A stretch of 64,000 nucleotides of DNA from Paracyclopina nana (Eukaryota > Arthropoda > Copepoda > Cyclopoida > Cyclopettidae), in contig JAGUCH010000003.1 in the NCBI GenBank assembly GCA_019096065.1, positions 7,440,001-7,504,000 of the forward strand, given 5' to 3'. The notes beneath the pieces were generated by a model. It searched no databases and was not told the origin of the DNA. It saw only the letters and a list, made by a program, of their open reading frames with translations. Below, in pieces: positions 10,801 to 25,086 of this stretch (its first letter is position 1; every line of letters starts with the position of its first letter). The position numbers and the translations under genes are program-made.

Positions 10801-13800
10801 ATTTGAAGAGACGTTTCGCATTTAAAATGATACTTTTCTTGGCATTTCCCTGCAGAGTTTCTTTTGCAGTTTTTCGGCAGCGTTTCGAAAACAGGTAAAT
10901 GCAATAAACTTCTACAAACTCACGCCCAATGTCAACTGAGTGGAAAGCAGCCAACTTGTCATTTGCTCAAGTGCATCATATGCCCAATTTGGTCGTACCC
11001 TTTTATGTGATTCAAAATGGAGTTGCAAGGCCGCATTAACAATTCATTTAGGCTTAAAAGCAATTGAGCCCAGGCCATCTGAATGGACTGAAGGTCTTCT
11101 TTCACTGTTCATTTTTTGCCACTCCTAGATGTCTCCTCCTCCCATTTTTTGTTAATGACGATATCAAACTGCTGTTGCAGTGCGGCGCCCATCAATATAC
11201 GGACTATTGTGATGATACACTACTATATAGGAAATGATGACCTTTAGTGCCCCCTTGGAGAGTTTTTGTGTCGAAAACCCACCTGGAGATGAGGCCATCG
11301 ACCTGGTATAGCATTCTGAAGCATTCAAATTTAGAATGGCTATAACTCTTGGTAGCATCCCCATTCAACATTTCAATGTCAGGAGTGTTACTGCTGACCA
11401 TTTCAAAAAGGCTGCTGCATCACAATCGTAAATTAGACCATTACGGCCAAACTGTTAAAAAAATCTACTTGAGAAATCTCGGCCATCTTTCATTTTAGAG
11501 GGCTCTGAATGAGCTCAAGTTGGACTATGAAAAATACGGCTTCATACATTGATTCATGGGACATGAAGACTGCATAAGCGGGGCGGTCATTTCAGTCTCC
11601 TATTGCAGGTCTTGCCATGATGATCTGGGTCTTCCACAGACACAATTTCTCACGCCCTTCACAATACGTAAATGTTGTGTGGGCATACTGAAGCAACACC
11701 AAAGCAAATGAAGACTTTAGAGCTCGCCATGAGATGTTCATCATCGCATTGGACACACTCCGTCTCAAAATGGGCATTAGAGTGTAACAACAGCCGCACG
11801 ATCTCTTGCTGAGGCAACACACACACACTCAAAGGAAAAAACCTCCAAAAAGTGTTGGTATTTTCGTTAGAGCTGCAATTACACCTAATGTCTGCCATTT
11901 TTTTCCCCCAACTGCAGCCCTTAGCGGGCAAGGCAAGAATTCCAAAAGAAGATTATTCGATTGTGCCTGAACAAAGCAAAACAGACATTGCATTTCTGAT
12001 GCATTAAGGGTCAATCCCATTATCAGCCATAATTTATCTTGCTGGGAATGAACTCATGGCCAGAGCATCATCTGGTGTGAAATTCAATTGTAATTTGACT
12101 GCTGCTTATCTTTCTCTTAAATGATGCAATCCACGCGCGCATCACGCAACCTTTTGACATTGTTCCGAAAAAATGCTGCCTGTCTAGACGCATCTCACTT
12201 TTGATCTTTTTTGCTGCACAGCCAACGCGAGCTCTAACGTCAGCTAGCAAGTCAGAAAAGGGTCAAGCTGCTTGAAGAGCATTTTGCAGATAAGACTGAC
12301 GATCCGGAACGAATACCAAGAGGAAAGAAACTAGCCATTGACCTTGTAAGCACATGAGGCAAATAGTTTACTGCACACGCATTACCATTATCGGGAAATG
12401 AAGCAATCGCTCATTCCTACGTCATAATTGAAGGTAAGTAGGCAGATATCAGGGTAATGCACTTGTGCGAGGAATCGTTTTAATTCCAGCTAATCGATGA
12501 TTCTTTTTGAAACTAATGAAGGTGGAAACTTTTCATTGCAGAAAAGTTTCTTGAGCTCTTTTGATTGAACTTCTGATCAGCCAGGAAGACTTTTCATCTT
12601 ATACTTTTTGAAATCACCAAGGCGAGCAGCGCGAGGAGGGGGATATGTCAATTCTCCATGTGCCATTTTCATTATAGCATCAGGGCACTCAGCCCTTCCA
12701 TCCACCCTCCAAAAAATCATGTACTGTCCCAATTCAAGAAAAACCAAAGGTAAACAAAAGTCTAGTGAAGTTTGATCAGTGTAACCTCTCTTCCTGTTGC
12801 TCTAAAAAGGATTCAGAATGGTTTTGAGCACTCTTCTAGGGTTCGAAGCATCCCTAATTTCAATGAGAGGGCTCAAAAATCCATGCCAAATGTATGCACT
12901 GAATTTTCGCTCCCTTTTTTGTATTTTACACTTGCATGAACTGGGGTATGGCAAAAGAAATCACAGTGAAATTGAATCCTCAGCTCAGGAATACAGGTAG
13001 AGACATATAGTGCTACACTCTTTTGAGCTTTGTACTGAATACTGATTGAATTTGTCCCTAGCCTTCAGCCTTCGAAAAATGCTGCTGCTTTTCTTTGAGG
13101 GCGCAGCTTTCCTCCGCGAAATTCGCGCATTTTGAGGTGGAAGAAACAAAGGAAAATGTGCTGTCCTGAATTCCCTCAGATTTCAGAAGAGACAGTTGAT
13201 AGATAGGGGTCACGAAAGTGCACACACCTACCTTCTTCGTATATGCTGTATTTCACGAGCTTTCACTTAGGCACGGAACATTTCACTCAATGGGCTTCCA
13301 CTGAAGAAATTACTGAGCAACAGCTTTACTCTGAGGCAGTCTCCACTAACCGAGATTTTTTATCACCTCTTCTCTTTCTTACCGAGATCCACTGAGGATA
13401 ACCAATAAAGTTGGTCAAGCGGAAAATGGCAAGACTGATCGTAAATTGCTATAACCTCTCTTTTTAGCAGCTTCCATTAGGCAGCTTAAGATGTTTTTGT
13501 TTACAAATAATGCCAAATTGAGTTTTGCTGTGCGCGTCTTGTTGATAATAGCCAAAAGGTGTTGGTTAAAGCCACAGTAGTGGTCATTAAACCATAAACA
13601 GCAGACAACTCTCACTTAAGTCTTCGTAGTCAACAAAGTTCAAATAAAATAAACGTTGGCACGTTTGAAAATTGGCCACAGTCTCCGTGTCACCTAGGTG
13701 ACCTACATAACGCATCTTCTTGATGATCCAAAGTCTCGTCAGCAGCAGTGTCGCTTTTTCAAAGGCTAATCCAATTTTTCAGCACCAACTTCTCTAGCTT

Positions 13801-16800
13801 CTTCATCTTGGATGGCTGCCTTGTCATCCAAAGAAAACTTTGCTTTTGGTCTAGTTTTGAGGTTGCTCAATTTGTAGACAAAACTTTGCAAGCTTCATTT
13901 TTTAGATGATGGATTCATTACAATACAGAAGGAGATGCCATATTCAGGGGGTGGATGCAGCAAAAAAAAGAGAGCCTGGAACGCTGTTGGCTTTTCATAA
14001 AGCCAAGTTGGTGCCTTCATAGCCATGATGAATTGGTTATGGTTTACAAGTAAGTGTGAGATTAGAAAGTGCTTTTTTCCATCATAGCCTACATCCTTTT
14101 TTTGCTGAGAGAAAGAAGTGACATTTTTCCTTTTTATTTGTGACATCTAGGTGTAGGCTCCTCAGCCTGCGTGGAGTGAAGTACGTAGTACATTTGTCAC
14201 ACCAATGACTTTTTGATTCCTCAATTTACGTCAGTTTTGGAGGAACATTTTTCTTTTCAACAGCGTAGCCGTGGAACCATATCGGTGTTTGGTTGAGGTT
14301 GATCGATGCGTCTTATAATGGGTGCTCTTTACTCTTTTTCACGCGCTCCAAAGAGCCCACAAATTTTTCTATATCAAAGATGGGGGTAATGTCGACTACG
14401 TGGAGGGTCCAACTCGTGGAATGTGAGATGAAATAATTGGCCAAGCGGCCGTGACAAATGAGCCTCAAAATGAGAATGTTTGTGTTAGAAGCGAGCGCCA
14501 ATTAAACACACTGCTGACTGCAAAGGTGGCAGAAAGCCAAAAAGGTGAGCGCTTTATGGTTTTTTTAAGTGGAAAGTCACTATGGGTACAAGCAAAGCAC
14601 TTTTCAAGCTGCTTGAGCACATCAGATTTTCTCCTGCATGCTTTGTTATTAAAAGAGGTCATTAAACTGAAGCTCCATGCTGTTAGATCCCTTCTTGAGC
14701 ATCTCATGATCGGAAAGCATTATGTTGCTAATTCTGCGGGTAAATTATCACTTCAGCTCAATCCAGGGTCAAAAGCCAGTTTTGATGCCATTTATGATTT
14801 ACATTGAGTGTTGTTCAATAATGAGCGGTTGGTAAAAATAATGATGGTGATGATGATGCCGCCTAGCCTAGCTAGCTGTATAGGTGGGATTCTATCTGCC
14901 TGGTGTTCGTAGTAACACACAAGAGAGTGTTATCGAACAATTTATCTACGAGATCTTTTCCGTTTGCCTGTGCTGCTATTTTGTTATAAAAGCAAATAAA
15001 ACGTTTGATGACATGATGAGTTTCCTTTTGATTTGCTGTCCATTCATTTTTTCCTTCTAGCTAATTTGGTCCCACCAAAAGGTGAAAATCTTGATAAAAG
15101 TCCCTCTGGGGCAACATGAAAGTTCCGTAACGAAACGGAATGGAATCCAGAGGGGAACAATACTGATTTCTTCCGAAACTTATGACACAAAATTCTGAGC
15201 CAAGCCAACTTGGATTGGTCACGCTTAAATGTAGTTATATACAACGCGGCGATGACAGTTCGCCCTTTGGCTCTTATCATCATCAAGTCGAAACCCCAAA
15301 GGAAGTCTGTGTCAACTGGTAAACGTTGCGAGTTGTCCTACTGCCTTGCTACCCAATAAATTCCATTCCCTTGACTTTTCAAAACTGTGGCAGTTTGACG
15401 CATCATCTGCTGACGACTGGCTAATTTGCCACCATAATGAAAGAGGAAGTAAAACCCAAAGGTCAATTCAATTTTACTTGGTAGCAATGCCACACTATCT
15501 GACGCAGATTGAATTCTGAAAGCCAATCAATGACAGGCAACTTTTTTCATGGGAAAAACGACGCGAGAATTCAAGCTGAATTATGCTGCTCAAATTGCCT
15601 ATTCGGTGCAGAATTCGAAAAATGCATGCCACACTATAGTGGTGGTACCCTAGCTAGAGTAACCAGCAGCAGCAGCAATGTTGTAGCAGCAAGAGGAAAC
15701 AATTTTCATTTTCATAGCACATAAAGCGCCAAAGTAGTAGTAGTATATGGTAGGAAAATTGCGATGAGATTGAGGCTCGAAAATTGGAACATGCGAGCTC
15801 GCGCGCACATATGGAAAGTCTCTTTTTATGATGGATGGCATCGGTCGACTTGTCACCAATCATCCCATATTTGGGCTAGTAGTTGCCACCACTAGTGTGA
15901 CACTTGAATGATGTCCTGCACCCAGGGGGAAAAGATTTGTCAAATCTCATTCGTACGAGCTCACTTTTTGGCCCAATGCCCCCATGCACAACTATACTTG
16001 AGTGCGATTCAAATGCCATGAAATTGATCAACTCCCCCCAGCTCCTCTGAAAAATTGTATTCATAAATGCAAAAGTAAACAGCAATTTTTCAGAGCATTG
16101 TATAAATATACTAGCCCCAGTTGCTGATGGGTGGGGTCCACTCGAGGATCAATTTTCAATTGGCCCCATGATAGAGAGAAAAAAAAACGTTGGAGAGAAA
16201 CTTTTGATTTTGGTGTTGCTTAAACACTTCGTGACGCCACACTCAAAATTCAAAGCTGGTAGTAGAAGGTATAGCAAGGATGCATCATCACAATTCCCTC
16301 GTGTTACTGGTACAAAACGAAATTAGGCAACTTCCTCTCTCTTTATATGAGAAGAAGAGATAAAATGCAAATCTACCTTTTCCATCCTCTCATGGCAGCG
16401 TCACAAAGCTACCAGCAAACAAAAATCGTTCGGAGATGATTGAGCACATTTTGCTTTGGTAACTTTTAATAATCATCCGGATGGCCTCAGAATCCGAAAT
16501 GAAATCTTCACCATAATCAATGCTGGGCATGAATCAGCCCTTGGATGACCATATATACACTTTGATCATAAATCACTGCGCGAGCTAGCAAATATATATA
16601 TGCAATAACAACAACAATAATAATGGAATCCATCTGGAGTACCAGAGCCTAGTTTTCCTTTGCTATCTCGGCTTGCTTGTGGGATATGAGGTAGTTCTGT
16701 CGTCGTAAAAAGTAATGAAGGAAAGATATCTTCCCTCGGATCTGGCTCGTTTCCTCTTTAGTGGCTCATCAAACAAGTTGGACCCATATGGGAAGCTAGA

Positions 16801-19800
16801 CTGTTGATAAAAGTCCCTTCTAAATTAAGCCATCATTATTTGCTGTGGAGATCAAGGTTAATTCCTGGCCGACGCCAAAGCTGCAATGATTGTCCGTTTT
16901 GCATTGTATCATTTAGTATAGCATATAAAGACGAAGTCGTGACGCGAGATCAGCAGCAGCCATAGCAGCCAGCTCGACTAGTATAAAGTAGAAATCGAAA
17001 TCAATTTTCGCACGACTACTGCCGTGATCTTGTACCACTGCAGTAACCACCATTCAATGAATACTACTCAGCAGCCTGGATATGATGGAACTTGACTTGA
17101 TCAAAAATCCGGCACGTCATGCACCAAGGACCCTACTGCACAGCTACAACATCTATTACTCATCTTTTATCCAGGTTTCAGATCTTGCATTGAATGACCC
17201 CTGCTCTCGAGCATGCGTGAACCTTGGGCAATCGAGATTAGACCATAAAATGCAAATTCAAGATTCAATTAGAGTATTTTAAAAAAGAGCTAAGGTGGCA
17301 AATAAAATAGCCTCATCTGCCCTTTTATATTATTCCAACTCAAATGCTCAAATCTTCCATGTGGAGGTAGTGTTTGAATTTCGGAACGCTTTTTATGGCA
17401 GTAAAAAAACACTACTGACCTAATTGATCTTATCGATTCATTGGTAAAAGTTTATGGATTAAGGACAGAAGCAGCACGATTTACATTCACAATCATCCAG
17501 CTATTCATAAAAAGGTGGCCTCCTCGTAAAATGTAACTGTATATAAACTGAATGGAATGCCAATGTCAGAGCCAATTATTCCGCGACTATCTACTCTTGA
17601 AATCAACATGTTGGCCAAGATCAAATGAGAAATTAGAAGTGCATACATAGGGAGGAGTACGGTTGTAGGCCTGCTGATCTTCTCAGTTGATGAAATGGGA
17701 GAAATTGTGCAAATATTGCTTCGTCACTCACCCACTAAACACACGAAATGGCAACTCTATAACTTTTACTTTTCGCTAATAAATTACTCAGCAGGTTTCC
17801 ACAAAAGCTTTATTTCAAGTTATCCATTTACTCAGAAAAGCTGGATGCTCGTAATCTTACATGGAAGCATATGGGGCTTGGCTTTTCAGTGAAAGGTTGC
17901 GCGATTCACGATTTCTTTAACTTCCGCTACGAACAAAGCGCACTTTCTCATCTTGCTCATTCTCAGCATTCCTCAATTCGACACGCTCACTGCTGGCAAT
18001 CAGGCGAATTGAGGCGATGTTTACAATGGAAAAGGTCAATTACGAGTGAATGAAAAATAATGGACAAGCCTGAATTGATCATGTAAGTTGTGTTTTTGAT
18101 CCTATTTATTAGCAAAAGTATGGGCTATGCATATGAATTGCACCCGTGAGATCAATTAGGTCATTAAGGGTACAAAATTAGTAAGGGTAAGAAAACCAAG
18201 CTTCTTTGCAACAGAAGGGCATAAATTATGGATAAGGGTTCTCAAAAATGCCTCCCAGCTCATTAAGTCACCCAATTTTCCGACTCTGATTGCTCCTTGA
18301 TTATCAGGAACTCTCTTATTGGCAATGAGATAAATGTGAAAGCTTAAGCAAAATTCCGTTGTTGAATTCATCCACGTGATCGGTGGGATAGCGGTTGAAA
18401 AGTGACGGTAACAAATAGCCACATATCCAATATGTGCTTAGTGAGCAAAAACTCTATTTTTGTGCGCATATTTGCACATGAGATTGTGCAAATTCATGGC
18501 CTCTCTTCCTCCCCTCGCGTTGGAAACGCTCTTGTAAAATGGTGTGTGTGAGTTTTTCTGGCAGCAAGATTAAAATTATAATTTTAATGATGATTCTGGG
18601 GTGAAGTAAGTGCTCATGTTTTCCGCTTGATTCCATTGTCATCTTGGAGTGCAAGATGGAATCTCAAGATAAATGCCAAGCAGCTGCCGGTAGAAGAGTT
18701 CGTTAAAGCTGGGAAAGAAGTCAAGAAGAAGAAGCAATCCTTCGAAATGGATTCCAAGGTAAATAAATTCAGGACAGCAGCTGTTCGGGCTTTTGCTTTA
18801 TTTAGGGTTCGCGATCTTTGCTTCTGTGGCAGAAACTGCTCTAAAAGGCCAACAACTTCTTCTTCCAGTTGTCTTGAGAGGAGGGGGAAGATTTTTTTCC
18901 CTTGTAACTTTTCAAAAAGGCAGCACGTACAGATTTTGTGACCTTACATTGTGTGAGTGTTTTTTGGTGGTGGGTAATAGAAGAACTGCTTCTACATTGT
19001 ATTCCGTCCCAGCAGCTCTCTTCCTACTGCCATGTAGGACCAGGTGCAATAAATGCAACTTTCTGCTCGCGGAATAGGGAATGCATCAATGTCAATGAGG
19101 CAGTTAAGGATTTACATTATATCACTATATACTACTCGACCTATCTTTGGTCTTCAAAACAAGATCGCTATCGACAAGTGCACAACATATGCACATAATA
19201 AAAGGACTGGTGGAGTAGCTACTTCGTGTGTGTGTATATCTATGTCAAGACATCAATTAGCCAGGAGCGAGCTACCATTGTTCCTAATTGAAACTACTTC
19301 TACGTCTATATAGTAGTGTATGGCTAATAGGCAAAACTTTGCACCATTCCTGATGGCGCAGGTGTCTTCGAATTTTAGGCTTGAGTCAACAACTGGCCGG
19401 GCTTTTTCCCTCCATAGATAAAAAAGAATAATGAGCTGATGATGGCATGGCACCTCAATTGTTTACCTTTTTAGTACAGATAGTAAGTGCCATAAGTAGG
19501 ACATCTTGATTAACCAGCTGCTGCGAGCTTCTAAATGACAAAAAATCATAGGAGATATAGAAATGGGCACAGTTGGCCTCTGAACCTCTGAAGTTTTCAT
19601 TTTTCCATTTTTTGTCTTTAGCCAGCAGTCATATTGATGTTGAAAACTTGTTGGTGGCCAATTAGCAATAAAAGTTCTTTTTCTTCCAGATTCATACCGT
19701 GTGGAGCTCGTAATGGCCATCAATCTTGGGTGAACATTAACGGTTGCGATCCAAAGGCTCCCCTGACCAAATCTAATCACCTTCATATAAATTTAGGCAT

Positions 19801-22800
19801 TTGGCAGCCAAGCCATATGTTCTATTCATGGATTTTACAATTACGCCTCAAAGAACTATATTTGGGGACAAAAGCGCGAGAGGGAAAGTCAAGATGGATC
19901 GGCTCAAACCGCAACTTCATCAATGCCATTTGGCTTTGGTTGATGTCCAGAGGAAAGATTGGCATCTCTAACTCCAATGCAGTTGAATTCCTCAAAAAGC
20001 AGAGAAATGATGACAAATGCCATCTTCCACCAACTCCACTAGCTGGCTCAGGAGTAAGTATATAATTTTAGGCCGGGGCTAATATTGACACACGGAGCAG
20101 CAGTAGTACGTACGTTCTTAAATTGGGTGCTCACATGTGAGACTGCAGCCCACAAAATCTCCCCTTTTATTCCTTGTGGGGTTGAAGCAGATCGAGAGAG
20201 TTATTTTTTGCCCATTATGATCTGGCTAGATGACTTCTCTGCGAATGGTTTTGATGTGGTGAACTTTTAGGGGGCCATTTGCTCACAGTATATACCATAT
20301 AATACGTAGACTGGAGCCCATTTCAAGAGTTTATTTTCGGTCAAGGCTCGAGAGCTAGGAGTCCATGTTGGCAAATTGAGTGAGACAACATTCCATCTAT
20401 GTAATGGCTGGTATATAGCTATATTTTTTCGCGAGAGACCACCCACCCACTTATTATAAGAGAGCCAATTCTTAATTTCGAGAAAAACACGCCCAGCGCT
20501 GAAATCATGTTTTAGTGGTCATTTGTCGAAATTGCCGGCGTGAAAAATCGCAATATCCTCGGATGCACTGAGCAATTTTCACCTGATGAGCGAATTGGCT
20601 TTTTTGCCAGCTCAGAGCAAAAGCTCGCATAATTTGATTTTTTGGCGGGGAAAGTAGTTGTCGTCGTCAGCGCTGCGTGAGAGTGCAATGCATTTCGTTG
20701 GTAAAACTTTTTATATTCCTAATTTCCTCAAGACCGAGCTTGGGTTCCACAGCGCGACTACTGCAAGTAGTGCTGTTTTTTGTCTTTTCTCCCTTGCTCA
20801 GCGTTTTGCATTTGAATGAAGAAACTTTTCGTATAGCCACTATAAGAAGTCGTGTACCACCACCAAAAAAGCTAAATAATGAGTGTGTTTTAATTGCTGC
20901 TGTGCAGCCATGTAGAGTAGTAGTTAGTGGCACTTTCCTCTCACTTGACATCTGACTCTTCTTGATCCTGGCTGAAATTATCTAATTTTCCCCACCACTT
21001 TAAGCTCTTAAAAGGCCGGCTGTTGTTGGTAATGGCCGCAAAATTGCAAGATGATCGCAGCCCCAAGTTTTCCTGATGGAAGAATGAGTGTTGAGAAAAA
21101 TGAATTGAGCACAAGAACCTCGTTCAAGAGAAGTTAAGTGTAGGATTTTTTTTCTGTTGCATCGCAATGGGAGTGGATTCCTTTCAGCAGCGGTGGAAAT
21201 TGTCGCCAATTTCATTTTCAATCGACGCCATAAAGCTGCTGCTGCTTCTTTTCATCGTCATCAACGTCGTCATGAAGTTGGGTGTGTTACTCCATTACTC
21301 GAGAGCAACCTGTAATTTGGCATGAAATGAACAAGAAGAACTTTACTAGGACGGCAGTTGTTGCCCTGTAATCTCCCAGGATGGAACCGATCATCTTTTC
21401 GGCTGATAGGTCGCGGTGTGTATGTCACTTCGACTCTCCATCCCTGCCATAAAAAGGATCAAGCGCTAAGTGGCCGGAAATCTGTTTTAGGAACCTTTCT
21501 GGCACACAGGGAAAAGTGGGCAGTAAAACCCGCGGATATCATGCATGCAATCGCAGCCAAGGGCTGCCAATCTTATTTTCCTTTGAAGGAAATGCCAATT
21601 GAGCAGAACTTTTTACGACGTCTTTCGCCCCAAGGTGAATTGAATGGTAACCTCATTGGTTTCGGCAAATCCCCCAAATTGAAACGTTCATTTTGTTTGA
21701 CTGAGGAAACAATCTGGGTGCTGCTGCCACAAATACGGTGGAGGAGCAACCGTAATTGATATATCTGGTAGTCATTTGTGGTGGAACAAAGTTGCTGGTT
21801 TATGAACCCCCTATAATCAGCAACTAGAGTGTGCAATTTCTCGACCCCAAATCTGTGAAGCAACAAATTGTGTGCGAAAATAGGTCTGCCTCCTCACCAG
21901 GACATTCGGCAGGTTTTTTCATGGGTTTTATGGGCCCGGCGGATCTCATCAAGCACCGCGAGCACAGTAATTAAAATTGACTCTCATGAATTCTCTGACT
22001 GACAAACACAGTTCAGAGTAATTAGCGTCTTGAGACTTAACGAGATATCTCGCTTGCATGGTACTTGACATGAGGAAGACATTCGTTTGAGAACTTCATG
22101 ACCCTAAAGCTTCTTTTTTGTTTCTCGCATTGTGTACTAGTACTGCTTTTGATGGTTGTCTCACTTTTCTCACCCCTTTTCCGTTAGCGTGGTTGGGACG
22201 AAGAAAACATTGTCATTCCACAGAGCTAAATTTCTTCATGTTCTTCAGGCCCCCCTCACTCTAGTAACAATTGTGTTGCATGCCTTGTAAGGAATCCCCT
22301 TCATTATTATGATGAGCAGGGTGTTGTTTACCCCCCACTTGCTTTTGAGTGGTGGGTTCTTTTTTATGGGGACTTCATAACGTTTATGGATATTTTTAGA
22401 CAGCTTTTACCTCTCTCTCAGTCTAATTGTTAAAGGAAGGAAGTCTGCTTTGGTGCTCAATTGAGATTATGAGGCAGCAACATGCTCCTTTCAATTTTGG
22501 TGCCAGACTGAGCCTTTTCCCATCAGCTGTTCAGAGCCTCGGTTATTTGTTGGTGAAAATAGAGCGTTTTATGGAAATTGCCACATTGTCACATTGGCCA
22601 GCTTTGTTGCGCGAAAGGAGTAGCAGCACTGCGTGTCCGTAGAAGTAAGCTGTCTTTTTTATTCTTGAGGTAAATTGAAAGCTGGGGGAGTAGTGCACTG
22701 AGTGTTGTTGGTTGGCACAAAAAGCTGATTAGTTTTGACTGTCTAGCAGTTTTTGTGGCATGGTCACCTGGGTTCGTGCGGAATTCCTCCTCCTTTTCCT

Positions 22801-23731
22801 AATGAGCCTCTAATGTGAGTTGTGTTTGTTTGTGGCTGCAAAACAACGCTGCTGCTGCAGTTGCCATTTCCATTGATAAGGGAGCTAGTGTCAAATATCC
22901 TCTGTAGACAAAGATTATGTGGATTTCACTGAGGCAAAAAAGAGATGCTCATCTCGTGAGAAAACCAGGTAGCCAGGGTCATTAGCCCCTATTTTGCGGG
23001 GCGAAAACATGTCTGAGAAATGCCATTCTCATTCTACTTGGCAAACCATTTCTCATTCAAATTATTAATTATTATTCCAGCCCATATTCGCGTGGAAAAA
23101 GACGTGCCAAAGTTATCAAGAATGAAATCGCGACTTTGTATGCCACCAGCTGCTGAATCTAAAGAGAGTCTGCATATTGGAAAAAAGGGGAGAGAGAGAG
23201 AGAGATCAAAACTGAAGAAACACAACACAAAAATTCCCTCTTCGTCCATCATTTTTTGCACCCATAATTATCCTCCAGAGTTCAGAGTTTTGAGGATCGA
23301 GCGAGGTGCATGATGATGTCCATTTTTTGGGAGAGGGGGGCTACAGTTCTGACAGACCTTGCTTATGAGTTGGTCGAGCCATATTGTATCCAGGTTGTCC
23401 AATTATGATGGTAATTGCAGTAGCTCCTCGGCCTTCTCTGTCCACCATGCTACTCACTTGTTGTGCAGGAGGAGCCAAAACCTCCAAAGCAATCGGGGAT
23501 GGAATGTTCAGAGAGGCAACAATAACAACAACAATTCAGGGAAACAAAAGGAGCTTAATCCCTCTTCTTCCTTTTATCAGTGTGGCGCAAATTCAGCCAA
23601 ACAAGATTCCTCATCAATGCAAGAGTCAAGAAAGAGACGTTCCAATAATTTGGAACAAGATGGAGTGACTCAGCATCAATTGGGCCTGACTTTTTGGAGC
23701 TTTCAACCGTTTTAAGCCAATTTTAGAGGAG
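7823..23731. other. Intergenic region, no gene seen
   Basis: About 16 kb without an open frame showing any recognisable domain, a plausible exon series, a tRNA-like cloverleaf or a coherent long repeat. It contains short AT-rich tracts and simple repeats such as the (GA)n run at 23190-23205. It could hold regulatory DNA for gene B or 5' UTR exons, which cannot be recognised by eye. Confidence 0.5.
23190..23205. repeat. (GA)n microsatellite
   Basis: An uninterrupted GA dinucleotide run of about 8 units, read directly in the sequence. A similar run lies at 43835-43851. Confidence 0.9.
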
Positions 23732-23876
23732 GGCTCATTATCTTCCGCGTCTTTGATCGTAGCATGGTTGCGGTTGTTATCGGTTCTTATTTACTGACGA
23801 GGTTGCGATGTCAGTAAATAAGAAGCGATAACAACCGTAACCAAGTCACGATCAAAGACGCGGAAGATAATGAGCC
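23732..23876. repeat. Near-perfect 67-bp inverted repeat (hairpin)
   Basis: Arm 23732-23798 is the reverse complement of arm 23810-23876 at 62 of 67 positions, around an 11-nt loop (23799-23809). The mismatches are one cluster of three (around 23761-23764) and two singles. The flanks share GAG next to each arm, too short to prove a target-site duplication. It sits about 1.2 kb upstream of the first coding exon of gene B. Candidates are a fold-back or MITE-type element or a transcribed hairpin RNA locus. Confidence 0.85.
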
Positions 23877-25034
23877 GAGACCTTCGATCCGTTTGATGTC
23901 AAATCATCTTGCCAACTGCCAAGAGTATTGGACGTCATTTATTTGAAATAAGAAAAAAAAGGCAAGCATGGAAACTGGTTCACAAATGCCTGGGATGCCA
24001 CTGAAAACGCTCATTATAACCAAATACCGAAGCGGAGAGCCAAGAAAGTGCGTGGTGTGGGCCTTTTTCCTTGATGGCTTCCATAAAAGTACGCGTGCAC
24101 GCGAAAGCTACAACTACTACTATATTAGAAAGCAGCGCGGAGGAGGAAATGACTTTAATTAATATTTCAGGTCACTTTGCCTAATCTGGGTAGACACATT
24201 TTCAGCCCAGCCGCTCTTCCCATCATCATCTTGATAATTTCCCACATGAAAAAGAGGCCGAGTTCTGCAGTGTGGCAGTGGTGGAGCAAAATTCCTAAAT
24301 ATTTGAAGCCTGTTTTTTTCTCCAGAAGATGATGCGAGGAGTCCTCGCGCACATCCTGCGGCTGCGATTGTCATCTTCTGACATATCGACATAAATTCAT
24401 CTGTGGAATGATGATGTAAATTCACAAAAGGTAATAATGCGATTTCGACGTTAAATATGTCATCTGCGGCAGAAATGGGCCCCTCTAATTGGACTGTTTT
24501 GGGGTAGCACCTGCCCTATTGTTGAATACTAGCCAATTTTTCATGCATGTGCGTTGCTGTCAAAATGGTTGTATCTTGTATGATTGGCTGCAATATCCGC
24601 GATGCTGACGTCGTGCTAATTTCCGGGAAAGTGGTGGCACTTGGTGACAATTAAGCCATTGCTCGTTGGTTTGGGGGGTGAAACGTGAATTAATGCGAGC
24701 CTGGCATGCCTACTACTGCTCCTCGCAACGAGGATCAAGCTACTATGTACGTAGTAGTTATAGCAAAGGAGCGCTTTGGCTGTCCGTCGTCGTCCTTCTG
24801 TCGGCGCGTCGCGAGAAACGTTCGCAGTTTGAGCACGACTCAGTTGGCGCAAACAACTGCGTGAGTGATTTTCTTGGTCGCGAGCCTCCAACCACCAAAT
24901 GGAAAGGAGGCCTTCTTCCGCCATCATCAGAAAGTTGTGGAAGCTCTAATCCAATTATCAGCAGCGTTAATTCTAGTGCAGCGTCGTAGGCGATGGTTGG
25001 CGACGATTAAGTGATTCTTTTTGCTACCATAGCT
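23877..25034 (+). other. Upstream region of gene B (possible promoter/5' UTR)
   Basis: About 1.16 kb between the hairpin and the start codon of gene B. No protein-coding exon is seen. Just before the ATG, TTCTTTTTGCTACCATAG looks like a splice acceptor, so a non-coding first exon may lie further upstream. No TATA box at a convincing position was found. Confidence 0.35.
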
Positions 25035-25086
25035 ATGAAGGCACCACCACCACTCGTTTTCCTGTGCCTCTTTTGCCACTGGATAG
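25035..25086 (+). CDS. Gene B first coding exon: signal peptide
   Basis: ATG at 25035 opens MKAPPPLVFLCLFCHWI, a compact hydrophobic signal peptide, and stops at a strong donor (G|GTAAGA) in phase 1. That phase is exactly what exon 36307 needs; the join reads ...CHWIG-LSSGQQQYF. No other candidate start exon with a matching phase was found in the large upstream region. The exon is too short for ordinary ORF finding. Assignment is by inference from signal character, donor and phase. Confidence 0.72.

Noticed and set aside
23359..23715. Ser/Asn/Gln-rich open frames (two overlapping frames) upstream of gene B
   Set aside because: Low-complexity composition explained by AAC/CAA repeats; two frames open at once; no domain.
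24840..24845. TCAGTT resembling an arthropod initiator element about 190 nt before the gene B start codon
   Set aside because: The six-base match is expected often by chance and no TATA box or correctly spaced downstream element supports it.
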